The notes beneath the pieces were generated by a model, which was not told the DNA's origin, ran no database searches, and saw nothing but the letters and a program-made list of their open reading frames with translations. Below are positions 1 to 11,993 of a DNA stretch of 64,000 nt, in pieces. Numbering within the stretch: the stretch's first letter is position 1; each line of letters begins with the position of its first letter. Origin of the DNA: Ascaphus truei (taxonomy: Eukaryota; Chordata; Amphibia; Anura; Ascaphidae); NCBI GenBank assembly GCA_036426205.1, contig CM071574.1:8852864-8916863 (forward strand), written 5' to 3'. A program made the translations under genes and the position numbers.

Positions 1-1515
1 GTTGCGCCAGCACATGGGGGAAGTTAGTGGGAGAAAAGAGTGTAGGCGTGTAGGTGTGTATTACCACCTGTGCAGAATTTTTAGGTTAGTTTCTCTAACT
101 GCTGAGCATCAAGAGGCTCTGGCTACTCTTTCATAAATATCTTCCCAGTTCTTGTCTTATAGGGGTCTGCCTATATCCCTTTCCAGTCTGATATATATTT
201 TATTGTTTGTCCCCTAAATTGAGGATCTGATAAAATTGGGCAATTGTCCCTTTGTGGTATGCACCTCATTGGTACAAATTCTCAAAAGTGGTATGGGATC
301 TATTCCAAACATCACTCGATTGTAGCGAGGACACATAGTGTTTAAGCTGCATATATTTGAATATTTGTGTGTTTATGATTCCATATTCCTCTTTTAATTC
401 AGGGAATGTCAAAATGTTGCCTTCTTTTAGCATGTCTCCTATAGAGCACAGTCCTTTTTAGACCCAACTCAAAAACATTTGAGTGGTATGTTGGGGGGAA
501 ATCAGGATTGGATCTGGTCGGAGTCAGTGGCGAGGGAATGGACGAGACCTGCTTATATTTGCAGCTTTTGTCCCAGATATATAGGGAGTGTGTTTGTAAT
601 ACATTTTTCATTTGAAAATCGGAGTTGCCCTGGAATTCTTTATTCAGTTTGGATTTCGGCTGTGCTCCTGTTTTTCCTACTGCATTTCCTAATACCCTGT
701 TCAGTCGGGGCGCCAGAATTTTTGCGAATAGTTTTATGTCTGTGTTTATCAGGGAGATGGGTCTGTAGCTGGGGCAGAGCGAGGGGTCTTTCCCTTCTTT
801 TGGAATTACTACAATAGAGGCTTCCAATTGTTCGTTCGGGAGGCCTGCGCCTTTCAGGATTTTGTTAAACCACCTATCTAGGTATGGTTTCAGTGTTGCT
901 TCAAACTTTTTAAAATAAAGATTGGAGAACCTGTCCGGTCCTGGGGCGTTGGAATTTTTAAGGGATTTAATGGTTTCGGATACTTCCTCTGCCGTTATTG
1001 GAGCGACTAGCTGGTTGGCCTCAAGGTCGTCTAAATTAGGTAATCTAGTTGTTTTTATATATTCGTCTATTCTGTTTCTAGATCTTCGTTGTTCTGGGCT
1101 GGTTTCGCCAGATTGTATAGACTACTGTAGTATGTCACAAATTCTTCGTTAATTTTGGCTGGGTTATGTCAGCTCATCCTGCTTGTTCTTTATGCTGTAT
1201 ATATTTAGACTGGTTGTTTTATTATGAAGTTTAGCTGCGAGGTACCTGTCTGCTTTGTTGTTACCTTTCTCGTAAAAGATCTGGTTAGCCCAGCGCATTG
1301 CTTTCTCAGTGTCCTCAATTAATATATTCTTTAGTTCAGTTCTGTCCTTGTCTATTTTATCTCTGGTTGTGTCTCTTAGGTTTTGTTGGAACCTTTCCTC
1401 GTTTTCCCTGATGCTGTCGTTTAGACTATTTATTCTCTTGTTTTTCTCTTTTTCTGTGTTACGATGCTGATTATTTTACCTCTTAAGGTGGTTTGTGCAT
1501 GGCCCATAGTGTGCT
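1..1515 (-). mobile_element. L1/Tx1-type LINE ORF2 fragment
   Basis: On the minus strand, broken frames read an L1-clade ORF2: the region before the RT (TLWAMHK...LRGKIIS, EDTEKAMRWANQIFYEKGN) and RT block 1-2 (NAPGPD, IVVIPKEGKDPSLCPSYRPISLINTDIKLFAKIL). The right end abuts or overlaps the LCT C-terminal codons, and the left end runs off the window. Several stops and frameshifts make it inactive. Confidence 0.85.
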
Positions 1516-1520
1516 ATCTC

Positions 1521-1744
1521 TTACATGGCCGTTATCGTTCCTTTAGTTTTTTTTAATATCTTCCTGTACATAAAGGAAAACAAGATAATGCCTAAAACGG
1601 ACGCTAGCAACAGTGAAAACAGCACGTACAAAGCGGTCTTTGCGTCTGACGTAGATATTTGTAATCCAAGAAAGTCCACTGTTCCACTTTGATTATCCTC
1701 AGTGGTGGGAGCTACACGAGTGGTTGTAGTCACAGTTGTACCTA
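1521..1744 (-). CDS. lct: LCT C-terminal exon: Thr-rich stalk and membrane anchor
   Basis: After acceptor CCCCCAG|TA, the frame reads a Thr-rich stalk (TTVTTTTRVAPTT), then VDFLGLQ and [20 protein letters not shown], matching human VQFLGLM and [20 protein letters not shown]. It is a single-pass type I anchor. The cytoplasmic tail is short (YRKILKKTKGTITAM, then TAA), and its last residues overlap sequence that also reads as a LINE ORF. The exon needs a preceding phase-1 exon, so it cannot be spliced in frame to the exon at 2,469. Confidence 0.85.
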
Positions 1745-1875
1745 CTGGGGGGGTAAAAGAACACAATGGTTAGGAAAATTATAACGTTTATTACAGTTTT
1801 GACCGCATACATCAGTTGCAGTCCAGTGAACATATAGTTATCGACCCACTGGGAAACAAGCAACATAAAGCACAC

Positions 1876-2054
1876 TATTGATGGCCAACTCCAGTCCTCA
1901 AAGGCCACGAATAGGTCAGGTTTTAATGAAATCCCTGTTTCATCACAGATGGCTCAATCATTGACTCCGCCACTGAGCCACCTGTGCTAAAGCAGGGATA
2001 TCCTTAAAATGACCTGTTCATGTCTCTTGAGTACTGGAGTTGGCCATTCTCCTG
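1876..2054. repeat. Palindromic hAT MITE, copy 1
   Basis: This is a diverged copy of a family with ends like CAGGGGTGGCCAACTCCAG and internal foldback symmetry (AGCAGGGATATCC / GTTTCATCACAGATGG). It lies in the LCT remnant between the last pro-region exon and the anchor exon. Confidence 0.75.
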
Positions 2055-2468
2055 ATCTAAAGTAAAATGACATTATTCCTATTGGGTCAGTTGGCGTGCT
2101 AGGTCGCCTGTAGAGCCCTTGACCACCCCCTCCAATCACAGATCTCATTCCGATCTTCACGTGGGGAGATTTTCCATCCTATTAGCATTTATGAATTTGT
2201 GCTAATCACACACTAATCATGGAGACAGCCCATCTCTTTCTATCTCATTGTCTCAACCTCCCCCCTCTCTCTGCCTTATCATCCTCCCCTATGTGCTAAA
2301 TTACACACAAAGACAATGTAAAAACAATGGCTTCTGTGGATCTTTAACATTTGAAAACTAGAACTAGGTTTTGTGTACATTGGGATAGCCGTGGGATAGT
2401 CGTGGGATAGCCGTGGGATAGTAGTGTGATAGCCGTGGGATAGCCGTGGGATAAATAGACACACGTAC

Positions 2469-2547
2469 CTTTCCTTGCTGACAGCTGAATGGTCTAAAAA
2501 CTCATTAATGTCATATCCCATGAACACTGCACCATAGTTGCTCACCA
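2469..2547 (-). CDS. lct: LCT pro-region exon (GYDINEFL)
   Basis: Acceptor TTTCAG|TG and donor AAAG|GTACGT bound 79 bases encoding VSNYGAVFMGYDINEFLDHS...SKE, aligning with human [21 protein letters not shown]. It begins in phase 1 as required and ends in phase 2. This is the last exon before the GH1 repeat II region in mammals, and nothing homologous follows it here. Confidence 0.87.
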
Positions 2548-3010
2548 CTGAAACACAAAGACAACACGTGGAAGTCATTGGTATAAAGGTGGGAGGGGGT
2601 TATGCACCAGGGTCCGTCCTACCTTCCTTCCTCGATTCACCAAAGTTTTATATTGCTGCGCTAAAATTAGGCGTTAAAAACAAGATTTGGAGGCGCGGCA
2701 ATAATATGAACACTTCCCTTTGTATTCTGTAAGAATTCTTTATTCATAAATGGGTTCTAATATTCATTCTCATTTGTACAGCTGAAAATTCTGTTAACTC
2801 ATCGTTAAAAAAACACTAGCGCAATTGTGTGTGGCTGGGGGATATATCCGTTTTCTACTATTGGGTTTTGTCATGGGATTTTTTTCAATAGCCTGTATGG
2901 AAGAATAATATTTTCACATTATTTCTATGCATAGCTATAACCAGGCTTTTGTTTTCCATAGCTATAAAAAGAGTCATGTTTTGTGTTTCATTGCTTATGG
3001 GTTAAGTGAA

Positions 3011-3012
<2 letters not shown>

Positions 3013-3043
<31 letters not shown>
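3013..3043. repeat. (GT)n microsatellite
   Basis: About 15 uninterrupted GT units lie in an LCT intron. No gene signal surrounds them. Confidence 0.95.
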
Positions 3044-3050
<7 letters not shown>

Positions 3051-4009
3051 CTTATATACTAACCCCCCTTGTACCAGCTGTCGGCATTGAGAAGGATGTT
3101 AGTTTAGCACAACTTTTTCTTTTGCTTAATCTGCTACATTTGCAAAATGTATAACCAAGTAACTGTAAGAAAAGTAAGATGTCCAATGAAGTCATATGAG
3201 CTGACATTGTGATATTAAATATGCCCGCCCCTTCTTCTGGTATAAGATAGCCTACATAGGGCCTGTAGTTCAGTGCATTCATGTTAGGTCAGACCCATGT
3301 CTTGATTTGTTCTGTGAATGTACTCATGCAATAACATTTCTCAACAGATTGCTTTTGTCTAAATAATAATAAGTGTGGACTGAGTTTTTCCACGACACCT
3401 GAAACTACCAATATTCTGCAAAGGAATGCCTTCAGGCACCAACAGGGTTAAACTTATCCTACAACATATACACCCTACAAATAAAATACAAACAACATAA
3501 CATCTATATATGCAAATATGAAACCTTTAGAAGCCCAAGTGATAGGCTAGTTCTGGGTTGGCCATTGACTAGCTGTCCACTTAAGCTTCTAAGGGGTTAA
3601 TATATTAAAATGTTCAACATTATTATTAAGTATTTGTATCATATATTCTAGTTTGGCGAGTCTCATCTTGCCTATGTCTATAGTGGCCATTACATACATT
3701 GGCAAGTTAGACGATACAAAGTTGTCTAAAGTGATGTAATAAATTATCTTTATATATTTTTTATACATATAATGTGTGCCTCTGTTTTTTGGAAGGTCTC
3801 AGTATCTCCCTTTGGGATACAGTCTCTTTATTTATCTTTAATGTCTAATTTCTAAGGAGAGTGCTGGTTATTTTAACCCCTTCACTGCCAAATGTGTTCA
3901 CTGCCTGTGTTTTTCTTCCATACCTTTTTGTTCTTGTTTGGGGATTGCACCTTAAATAACGTTATCATATTACAGAGTTGTAGAGTTTGCCCAGTTGGCA
4001 CTTTCTTAC

Positions 4010-4115
4010 CTGCAGATATTTTAAAGGTAGGAAGAAAGGGATTTTCTGTCCGTTGGGAAGAGCAGTCGCTCAGCTTCAAACTGAAAACCAAAACTTTCAG
4101 ACCCTTTCTGATACG
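4010..4115 (-). CDS. lct: LCT pro-region exon (KVLVFSLKL)
   Basis: Acceptor TTTTACAG|C and donor TGCAG|GTAAGA bound 106 bases encoding RIRKGLKVLVFSLKLSDC...NPFLPTFKISA. It aligns with human EPKVKVFIFNLKLPDCPS...ASLLFSLFEAI. It ends in phase 1, which matches the next exon. Confidence 0.87.
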
Positions 4116-4694
4116 CTGTAAAACAAACAGGTCATTCAAGGAGAAATGAACAAAGATTTAAGAAGCATTGCAGGCTTGCCCTCCTAAGGCCCAGATACAC
4201 AAAGTTCCATTACATCGGGTAACACAACATGATATCCAAGACAGGGGAATGCAATGATGTCACCGGAAAGTACAAGAGAAAAAACAGAACATAGTGCAAT
4301 ATGTACTAGAAATGTTGGAGTTCTGGAAAACGGGGGTAAGGACTGGTACTCACATATTCCCAAAAATCAAACGCTTATCCAGCACTGGGGCAAATACTAA
4401 TATTGCTAGTCTGGTGTCATATGGGCCCTCCAGGAAAAGCAGAGGAAAGACGATAGTGCAGACAAGTAAAACAATCTTTATATAACTGACACTCAGTAAC
4501 AAACGCACTCACATCGTGTCCATTCTTTAGATCATAATCTTTAAAATCTTTGGAAGCTCCAGATATGACAGAGTGCAGCGCTCTCACCGTCTCTCGAACG
4601 GTGGCGCTGTTCTGCATTTCCGGGCCTGGTGCCTGGATGTTCGCCCACAAGAAGCGTATGCGTCTCTCAGCTCCTTGGATGCAGTCGGATGAAG

Positions 4695-4731
4695 CTCAAC
4701 GTGTTTCACCAGAAAGAATGGCTTCTTCAGG
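4695..4731 (-). other. Hammerhead-like motif, left arm of 4.6-6.3 kb palindrome
   Basis: Minus strand: CTGAAGA, then a GCCA/TGGT stem II with an A/T-rich loop, GAAAC, and ACGTTGAG. The CTGANGA and GAAA core elements are intact; stem III is not resolved by eye. Confidence 0.5.
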
Positions 4732-5526
4732 AGTATTCATCCCAGACTACCCTTAAATACAAAAGTCTTCTCTGATTGGACCAGAGGTAATTACACAATA
4801 AAGAGTCTCAGAACCAGATAATTAGCAGAGATAACATCATAGCCAATAAGCAATCTCCAGTTCAAGCAGTGAGAAAAACAAAGCACATAAAAAATCTGAG
4901 TGTAAAAAGAATTTGGTCCGCTCTATGAACGTTCAATATAAAATTTAAAAAAATTTAATTATATAATTAATCTCAAGGATGTGTCTCATCAGCACTGATG
5001 GAAATAGAGAAAAGCTATAGGAACATGTTTACAATAAACAGTCATCCATTAACACATGAATAATGGACTTTATATTTAATACATAAGCCACTCCAAATGG
5101 GAGATAATTACATAAGATCAATACACATAGTCTAGAATAATATAGTCATAAAAAATAGATAAATCTAATTAATAATTAATCTAAAACATACATAGTCACA
5201 GTATACAATTACTGGCAGTGAATGATTGTAAAAGATTATAGGCATAATCCTAATGTTTAAGCATCCTATAAAATCAAGAGCATAGGTACTTATCTAACCT
5301 TTTTATGTATTTGTTTTATTTTGTATGTTTTTTTTATCAGTACCTATGCCATTGATTTTATAGGATGCTTAAACATTATGATTATGCCTATAATCTTTTA
5401 CAATCATTCACTGCCAGTAATTGTATACTGTGACAATGTATGTTTTATACTAATTATTCATTAGAGTTATCTATCTGTTTTTTTTAATTTTTATTTCTAT
5501 TTTTTTTTTCTATTTCTATTTCTATT

Positions 5527-5765
5527 TCTTTTGAGAAACAGTGTCTCAGTGAGTAAAGACACTGACTGGCACTGAGTTTGAAGCAGGGGAACCTGGTTCA
5601 ATTCCCTGTGTCAGGGCCTTGGGCAGGTCACTTTATCTCCCTGTGCCTCAGGCACCAAAAACATAGATTGTAAGCTCCACGGGGCAGGGACTTGTGTCTG
5701 CAAAATGTCTTTGTAAAGCACTACGTAAAACTAGCAGTGCTATACAAGAAGATGCTATTATTATT
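5527..5765 (+). repeat. CORE-SINE (MIR-like), copy 1
   Basis: A tRNA-related head with a B-box-like GGTTCAATTCC is followed by a MIR-type core (CCTTGGGCAGGTCACTTTATC, CTGTGCCTCAG) and an L2-like tail (ATTGTAAGCTCC...GGGCAGGGAC...TGTAAAGCAC). It is inserted in the palindrome arm. Confidence 0.8.
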
Positions 5766-6188
5766 CTAGACTGTGTACTGATCGTATGTAATTATCTCCC
5801 ATTTGGAGTGGCTTATATATTATTTTATTTTGTCAAAATAAGTCTATTCATGTGTTACTGGATGACTGTTTATTGTAAATTTGTTCCTATAGCTTTTCTC
5901 TATTTCCATCAGTGCTGATGAGAGACATCCTTGAGATTAATTATATAATTAAATGTTTATTTTATTTCATATTTAACGTATATAGATCTGGACCAAATTC
6001 TTTTTACACTCTGATTTTTTACGTGCTTTGCTTTTCTCACTGCTTTAAATGGAGATTGCTTATTTGCTATGGTGTTGTTATCTCTGCTAATTATCTGGTT
6101 ATGGGATTCTTTATTGTGTAATTACCTTGGGTCCAATCAGAGAAGACATGGGTATTTAAGGGTAGTCTGGGAGATGGGATGAATACTC

Positions 6189-6224
6189 CTGAAGAAGCCA
6201 TTCTCTGCGGTGAAACGTGTTGAG
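6189..6224 (+). other. Hammerhead-like motif, right arm of 4.6-6.3 kb palindrome
   Basis: Plus strand: CTGAAGA, AGCC...GCGGT, GAAAC, GTGTTGAG. This is the diverged mirror of the motif at 4,695, with a weaker stem II. Confidence 0.45.
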
Positions 6225-6672
6225 TTTCATCCGACTGTTTCCAGGGAGCTGAGAGAGACGCGTACCCTTCCTGTGGGTGAATATCTGGGCACCAGATCTC
6301 TCGCTCGACTTCTCAGCAAATTAGCAGAGTAAACACTGATTATTCTACTACCTACTACTCTGCCAATCGGGAGGAATAGGAACATCATCCACACATAGGA
6401 GTTCCGGATCATTTTTTGCTCTGTTAAGTGTTCATTTTAAAGTACCCAATAAAATTTGATATTTTAACTACTACATCATACCTAGTTACACTGGTGGTGT
6501 GCACCACATTCGGATCTCTGTACCTCATGTGCCCTTGGGTACAACTCCACATATCCTAGGATATTTCCCAGGTAGCACCCCACACATGTATTTATAAGTT
6601 GGGGATTTTGTAGTGAGGTTACCCGCCTATATCCACGTGCCTGTAGTATTAGATAATAGTTCTGTAGTATTA

Positions 6673-6677
6673 GATAA

Positions 6678-6708
<31 letters not shown>
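6673..6708. repeat. (TA)n microsatellite
   Basis: An uninterrupted TA run next to a duplicated 'agttctgtagtattagataata' half-unit. Confidence 0.9.
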
Positions 6709-6713
<5 letters not shown>

Positions 6714-7319
6714 TTTTTCATTGAACCTCCTTTTTAATGAGGTTTAATATAATAGGCATCCTGTGATTTTCTATAGCAGGTTTTAGCATGCTTCCCCAGC
6801 AGTGCAAGATATTTGCAACACTTTCCTGTTTGTGATCCTTTGTTGCCACACAGCCCCGGAGTCATCAATCCGCAGTTTCATGCCCAAATCATCTATATAC
6901 ACCACTTTAATGGCGGATATCGGCGATTCGGGCGCTATACAGCGAATCGAGCGTTGACGTCTGTGAGGCACTGAGTCTAAAGAGGTCCCTGCTTATCATG
7001 CACCAGTTCTTGTTCTTCCTTTCTGCCTCCTGTGCTTGTGATAAGTTCTTAGCTTGATGGAATAAAGTTGTTACATTTCCGTTGAGCTGGTACAATGATT
7101 CTTTCCTACCTGTTCTTTATTCCAGCTCTTCTCTAAGCCGCCTCCATCCCTGCAGCTGTAATGTATGTTCAAAGCAACAAAATCAAGGGACCCCTAAAAT
7201 AAAAATAAAAGATTATACTGCTCAATACACCAGAAACCGAATCCAACTTTAGGTAATTGTTCAATGTGCAGTTTTAGTTTATTTCACATGGAGAGAAACC
7301 CAGATCTGCTCTTCATGCC

Positions 7320-7490
7320 CTCTCCAATTCTCGAGAGCCACTAACTAACAGGCCAGGTATTAGGGGTATCCCTGCTTCAGCACAGGTGGCTCAATACTGA
7401 GCCACTAATTGAGTGACCCGTGCTGAAGCAGGGATATCCTTAAAACCTGACCTGTTGTTGGCCCTTGAGGACTGGAGTTGGCCACCCCTG
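7320..7490. repeat. Palindromic hAT MITE, copy 2
   Basis: The right end GGAGTTGGCCACCCCTG is clear and the left end degenerate. The foldback arms GGTATCCCTGCTTCAGCACAG and CTGAAGCAGGGATATCC are present. It sits 108 bp beyond the donor of LCT pro-region exon 2. Confidence 0.8.
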
Positions 7491-7597
7491 GTCTAATATA
7501 AAATCTTTATCAGAATCCATGTATGGACCATAGTCCCTGTCCGTTCCCGGACTGCATAGGTAAGTAGCTTGTAGAATAAACGGAGTACTTATTTTAC

Positions 7598-7668
7598 CAG
7601 GAAATCTGGTAGAAGGGATTGACATGTATCCAGCATCGGTGGTTCCAGTGCAATAGACAGCTTCCCAT
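7598..7668 (-). CDS. lct: LCT pro-region exon 2
   Basis: Acceptor CTATTTCAG|AT and donor CCTG|GTAAAA bound 71 bases. Joined to exon 1 in phase it reads DGKLSIALEPP...LLPDFL. This aligns with human GKLSVVL...EPPISALAQDTVDFL, with a deletion of about nine residues after the first strand. It ends in phase 0, before an in-frame TAA in the intron. Confidence 0.85.
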
Positions 7669-7987
7669 CTGAAATAGAGCAAACATAACATTGACTATAT
7701 TAGTGAAGACCAATATTTAGTCATAATAGAAAATGCAACTGATAACACAAATACCAAAGTGCAACTGGAAGGTTTTCCAACACTTGCTTGTATTGTCTGA
7801 CCATTTGTTGGTGTAACCCCTCCCTGCCCGGCTCCAAGGGAGTTTACAAGTTAGAGTGGTACTAGCTTCTCGGGGTGCAGACCTTAGTCCACATTGATGG
7901 TTCCTGCGGCTGGACACAGCTCTTCTAGATGACGAAAAAGGTGTTAACTGATGGGCGCCAGGAGTTTTATAGTTTTGAACAAACACA

Positions 7988-8370
7988 CTGTTACATAGTT
8001 ACATAGTAGATGAGGTTGAGAAAAGACGTACGTCCATCAAGTTCAACCTATGCTAAATTTAGACAACAGATACTTTATCCTATATCTATACTTACTTATT
8101 GATCCAGAGGAAGGTAAACAAAAAACCCCATTAAGGGGAAAAATAAATTCCTTCCTGACCCCAAAAATTGGCAATCGGATGAATCCCTAGATCAACATCC
8201 TTCCCATGTTTACTTATTTGGTATATCCCTGTATACCTTTCCTTTCTAAAAAGATGTCCAACCTTTTTTTGAACAAATTTATTGTATCTGCCATCACAGT
8301 CTCCATGGGTAATGAGTTCCCATTTTCTTCCTCTTCAGATGGTGCCGAGGAGGCACATAACTTTTTATGT
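7988..8370. repeat. Interspersed repeat beginning 'ttacatagttacatagtagatgagg'
   Basis: The segment contains strings I recognise as a common frog interspersed repeat (ACATAGTAGATGAGGTTG, CATCAAGTTCAACC, CCTTCCTGACCCC). No coding capacity is seen and the class is not assigned. Confidence 0.55.
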
Positions 8371-8649
8371 AACTGTGCGATTTCTTATTACCTTAATGTG
8401 TAAACCGACACTGTTATTCCCTCTATTACCACTAACACATTCCCATGCAGGCTGTTTGTTTTTAGCCTTTTACCTCAGAACTATCTTATAGACATAGCTA
8501 TTAACAACTTATCTACCAGCAATATGTGTCCCTCTCCTAGGTTCTGCCCAGTGTTACCGGAACATCTGTGTATTTCTTTTCCTATTACCCCCAAACTCAA
8601 TATTTCTACTCTAATCACGAATACCAAGTATACTGTGGTCTTAACACTA

Positions 8650-8912
8650 GGGCCGCACTTATAGTGCGCGCAACGTCGCCGCGACGGGTGACGTCACCCG
8701 TCGCCGCTAGCGAAAGTTGTAATTCGCTTTGCGGCGATGTTGCGGGCGACCAGGTCTTTGATTGGTTCAGAGGCTTTCACATGTGGCGACAGCCTCTGAA
8801 AAATCAAATTTGATCGGCTTCAAGAATTCGCTTACTATAAGCGCACGCGACGGCGGCAATACATTTGTTTTCGGCGACGTCGCCGTTGCCGGCACTATAA
8901 GCGCAGCCTAGG
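8650..8912. repeat. GC-rich MITE with CACTATAAGCGC-type inverted ends
   Basis: The ends GGGCCGCACTTATAGTGCGCG and GCACTATAAGCGCAGCC are inverted, and the interior is CpG-rich (CGCCGCGACGG...CGTCGCCG). A similar element lies at 41,998-42,222. Confidence 0.65.
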
Positions 8913-9037
8913 TTATAGCTAACCTGCCCCTAGTTATCAGGTATGTATACTCTTTCCTTATCCTTATGTGTACCACTACCCTGACCTTAGTTACCAGGTA
9001 TACTATTTCTCAATGTATCTGTACTGCTGCTACCCTG

Positions 9038-9180
9038 ACCAAGTTACCAGGTATACTGTCCCTATATCTCTTATTACTGCTACTGTGACCAAGTGACCAG
9101 GTATACTGTTCCTATATCTCTTATTACTGCTACTGTGACCAAGTTACCAGGTATACTGTTCCTATATCTCTTATTACTGC
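9038..9180. repeat. Minisatellite, about 50-bp unit
   Basis: The unit 'ACCAAGTTACCAGGTATACTG...CTTATTACTGCTACTGTG' is repeated nearly three times in tandem, with degenerate copies upstream from about 8,935. Confidence 0.8.
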
Positions 9181-11033
9181 CATATACAGGTATCCCTGTA
9201 AGTGGTATAATAGTGTCCTGCCTACCTAGGGCACCTACCTCAGCTTTGGATACCCTGGCCTTAAATCTAACACTTAAACTAACTAATTCTTTCTCTCCAT
9301 AAAACTATACTTATTGCTCTATATCTATGTACACTATTAACTATATTCCTTATTGGTATATCTTTATGGTTACAGCTTCTTCCTCCGCTGCATACTTGCA
9401 GTGCTGAGGAGGCACAATACTTTTGTTACTTGAAACTGGTTGCATTTTAGCACAGGACATGAATAAACTTGTTATTAATAACTTTCTTCAATCCGCTCTT
9501 TCCAGGGTCCCATCTGGGGGTCCTGTTTCTCTCTCTGTATCCAAACCTATTGCACACAGGTAACATGGGGTGAGGCTGCTTTCTAACACTGTGCTCCATC
9601 ACTGTCACTTGCTGCCCACAGCACAGTACAATGGTTAGGAACATGACATGGGCAGTAACCCCTGAAGGGACTTGTATCAGATCAGTCTTGGGGCTGTATG
9701 CGGAGCAGCCATCTTGGGATAACATGTTTTTCTTTAACTCCTTTCCTAATGCCTTGTTTATGACAGACACTCCTTGTCCTGATTCATCTAGCTACCAGGG
9801 ACACTTCCCTGTACTGCAAAACAATAACAATGGCTTCTAACTCCTCACTGCGTAGGTCCCTAGCTTGATCTCTGCTCTCAGCATCTTCGTCTCTCCAACT
9901 GTCACCAACTGTCTCAGAATCCTCCTGCTCATTTATCTTGTCTCTGGGCAAGAAAAGGGGTGGGGCTAAGCTCCCTTAACCTTATGTAGTCCCCTTTCCC
10001 CGTGTCTAAGGCTAAGGCCCCGATGCATGCGCCCGCATGGCTGCCTTGCTTGCTGGCGGTGCGTGCAAGTCACTACACCGTGATCTCCGGTCTGCAGTGA
10101 ACTTTTTTGGCGGGGGAGAGGTGGGGGGGTCGTGGCCATGACGTGGGGGGCGGGGCCATCACACAAACACACAGCACTGCCGCAGCCCCACAGATGAAGA
10201 TAGGTGAAGAGTATAGAAAGTAATTCAAAAACACTCAGTAATCTTTCAGAGATCCTTTCTTTAGAAATCAAGCTTCTATTCTGTCCATTTTTTAACATAC
10301 ATAATAATAAAGCTGCTGCCGAATCCCAAGCTCAGCCAAAGACCTAAACATCACACAAACATGCACACTGATACACACACAGGCACACTAATACATGCAC
10401 ATTAATAGACTGATAGACACACGGATACACAAACAGATATACGGACACACACACACACTATGACACAAGATACACTTGCAAGTGGCCACAATAGTTTGGT
10501 ATCCACATTGCCCGTGCTTTCAGCTTCCTTGCACTTCCCTCCCAAGCCGCCTCCCTCCCGTACCTCCACTCCCTCCCTCCTTCCCTCCCTCCCTCCTTCC
10601 CTCCTCAGTGACTCCCTCGCGTACCGCGTCAGCGCTTCTGATCACCAGAGGCTTGTAGCTCCGTCCAGCTTGCGCGTCACAGCACGCAGTGAGCCACGTC
10701 GGAAGAAGGCAGTGAGGACCACCAGACTTGAGGTAAGGGGCTGGTGGCCCACGGTCGCGCAGCCGCGCGCGCCACCGACTGCAGCGGGTCCTCAGCCTAA
10801 GGGAACTACGCGTGCTGGGTACCCGTCTGGTGCACAAGAGGCCTGATCATCCGCCACTGGGAGCCTGGGGTAATCGCTTCTTTGGTACACAGCGCCTCTT
10901 GCAGCAGGGTAACCACTCACAGGAACAATACCGGCAGTAAATAAAGGCACACACACAGGTATAACCAACTATATTTACTGACACATATAGCATAACACAA
11001 TAATCACACAAGGCCCCACATGCATTACCCACA

Positions 11034-11056
11034 CTATATATATATATATATATATA
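11034..11056. repeat. (TA)n microsatellite
   Basis: A short perfect TA run in LCT intron 1. Confidence 0.9.
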
Positions 11057-11993
11057 TTACATACACACACCCCGGTGAGATCCCCACAAAGTACTGAGGT
11101 GCCCTGGGCACCTAATCACCCGGTGTCCGCAGAGCCAAGCCCATCCAAAGTGTGTGGAGTAATGCTACCCACTGTGTATGTGGCCGTTGGTGCACGTGGT
11201 GCCTGTCATGGTCTAAGGCCAGACCAGGTCAAACTGTAGAGTATATACGTTGGACTGCAGAGTGAGCCCACAACGCAATCTATCCAATTCTTCCCCGACT
11301 GCGCCCGCCTCTCAGGGTGCTCCCATTGGAGTGTGCCCCTTTAAAAGTCTCTGATAACATATGCCTGGGTCTGGTCCCAGACCGCAGCTCACCGCATGGC
11401 GTCCTGTCACCGGTATGCTGACACTGCTGAGTGCTATTGGGGAAGCATCCCTACCTAGTGGCCTTCCCTACAACATACAAGCTGGAGGGACTGGGGCCTA
11501 TCTGGGTCCTAAAGGTCAATCTGGCCTAGTTCAAGGGAGCACTGCTTCCTGGACACTACCTACTTCGTTCGAGTCCCTCTTCTGACTGGCATGGTCCCTG
11601 GTTCGTGCCAAACCCAATGCCCCTCTTCAGCGTGGATCCATTAGCCCAATTGGCTATGCTGCGCCGCGTGATCCTTGCCCCCGAGATTGCGCGAATATTA
11701 CAAGATGGCCCCCTGCATTGGCGATCCGCCGTGGAACTCCGGAGCTCTGAGCAAGCCGCAGCCTCCCCCGCACCCGCTACGGAGGTGAGCGGGGACTTGG
11801 CTATACTTATATAGTAAACCCAATAAGGAGGGGGTTACACTGGTGTTTATCATTAAAATTGGGGGATTCTCTTTGCATATCCCCCATGTGAATCACAATG
11901 TTTCCTGGGTGCTGTGGGTATTGTTTCAATTTGAATTCCTTGTGTGTGTGTGCGTCACTGTGTGAGACTTTAACCCCTATAGTGCTTTGCCGT

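Larger units (their letters stand above)
4614..6306. mobile_element. 1.7-kb palindromic Penelope-like element remnant
   Basis: Two arms, roughly 4,614-5,310 and 5,325-6,306, are inverted copies of each other: the string around GCATCCTATAAAATCAAGAG recurs inverted, as do AATTATATAATTAATCTCAAGGAT and the outer GACTACCCTTAAATA. The right arm is lengthened by a CORE-SINE insertion. Each arm carries the hammerhead-like motif CTGAAGAAGCC...GGTGAAAC. No RT remains. Assignment to PLEs rests on the similarity of layout to the RT-bearing element at 24,131. Confidence 0.65.

Noticed and set aside
1806..1858. Possible LCT exon reading GSITICSLDCN after the exon at 2,469
   Set aside because: It resembles human SMSCSLTG only over a few residues and meets a stop at once. 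The next exon phase is not rescued.
7004..7086. Candidate for the missing LCT pro-region exon (minus strand, LNGNVTTLFHQAKNLSQAQ)
   Set aside because: There is a weak resemblance to human NEASLRQKLSKLQ and an acceptor is present. The only nearby donor gives phase 2, whereas the next exon needs phase 0.
10460..10846. 128-codon plus-strand frame, Pro/Ser-rich
   Set aside because: It spans a CT-rich simple tract and a CpG patch, with comparable frames on both strands. No similarity was recognised.
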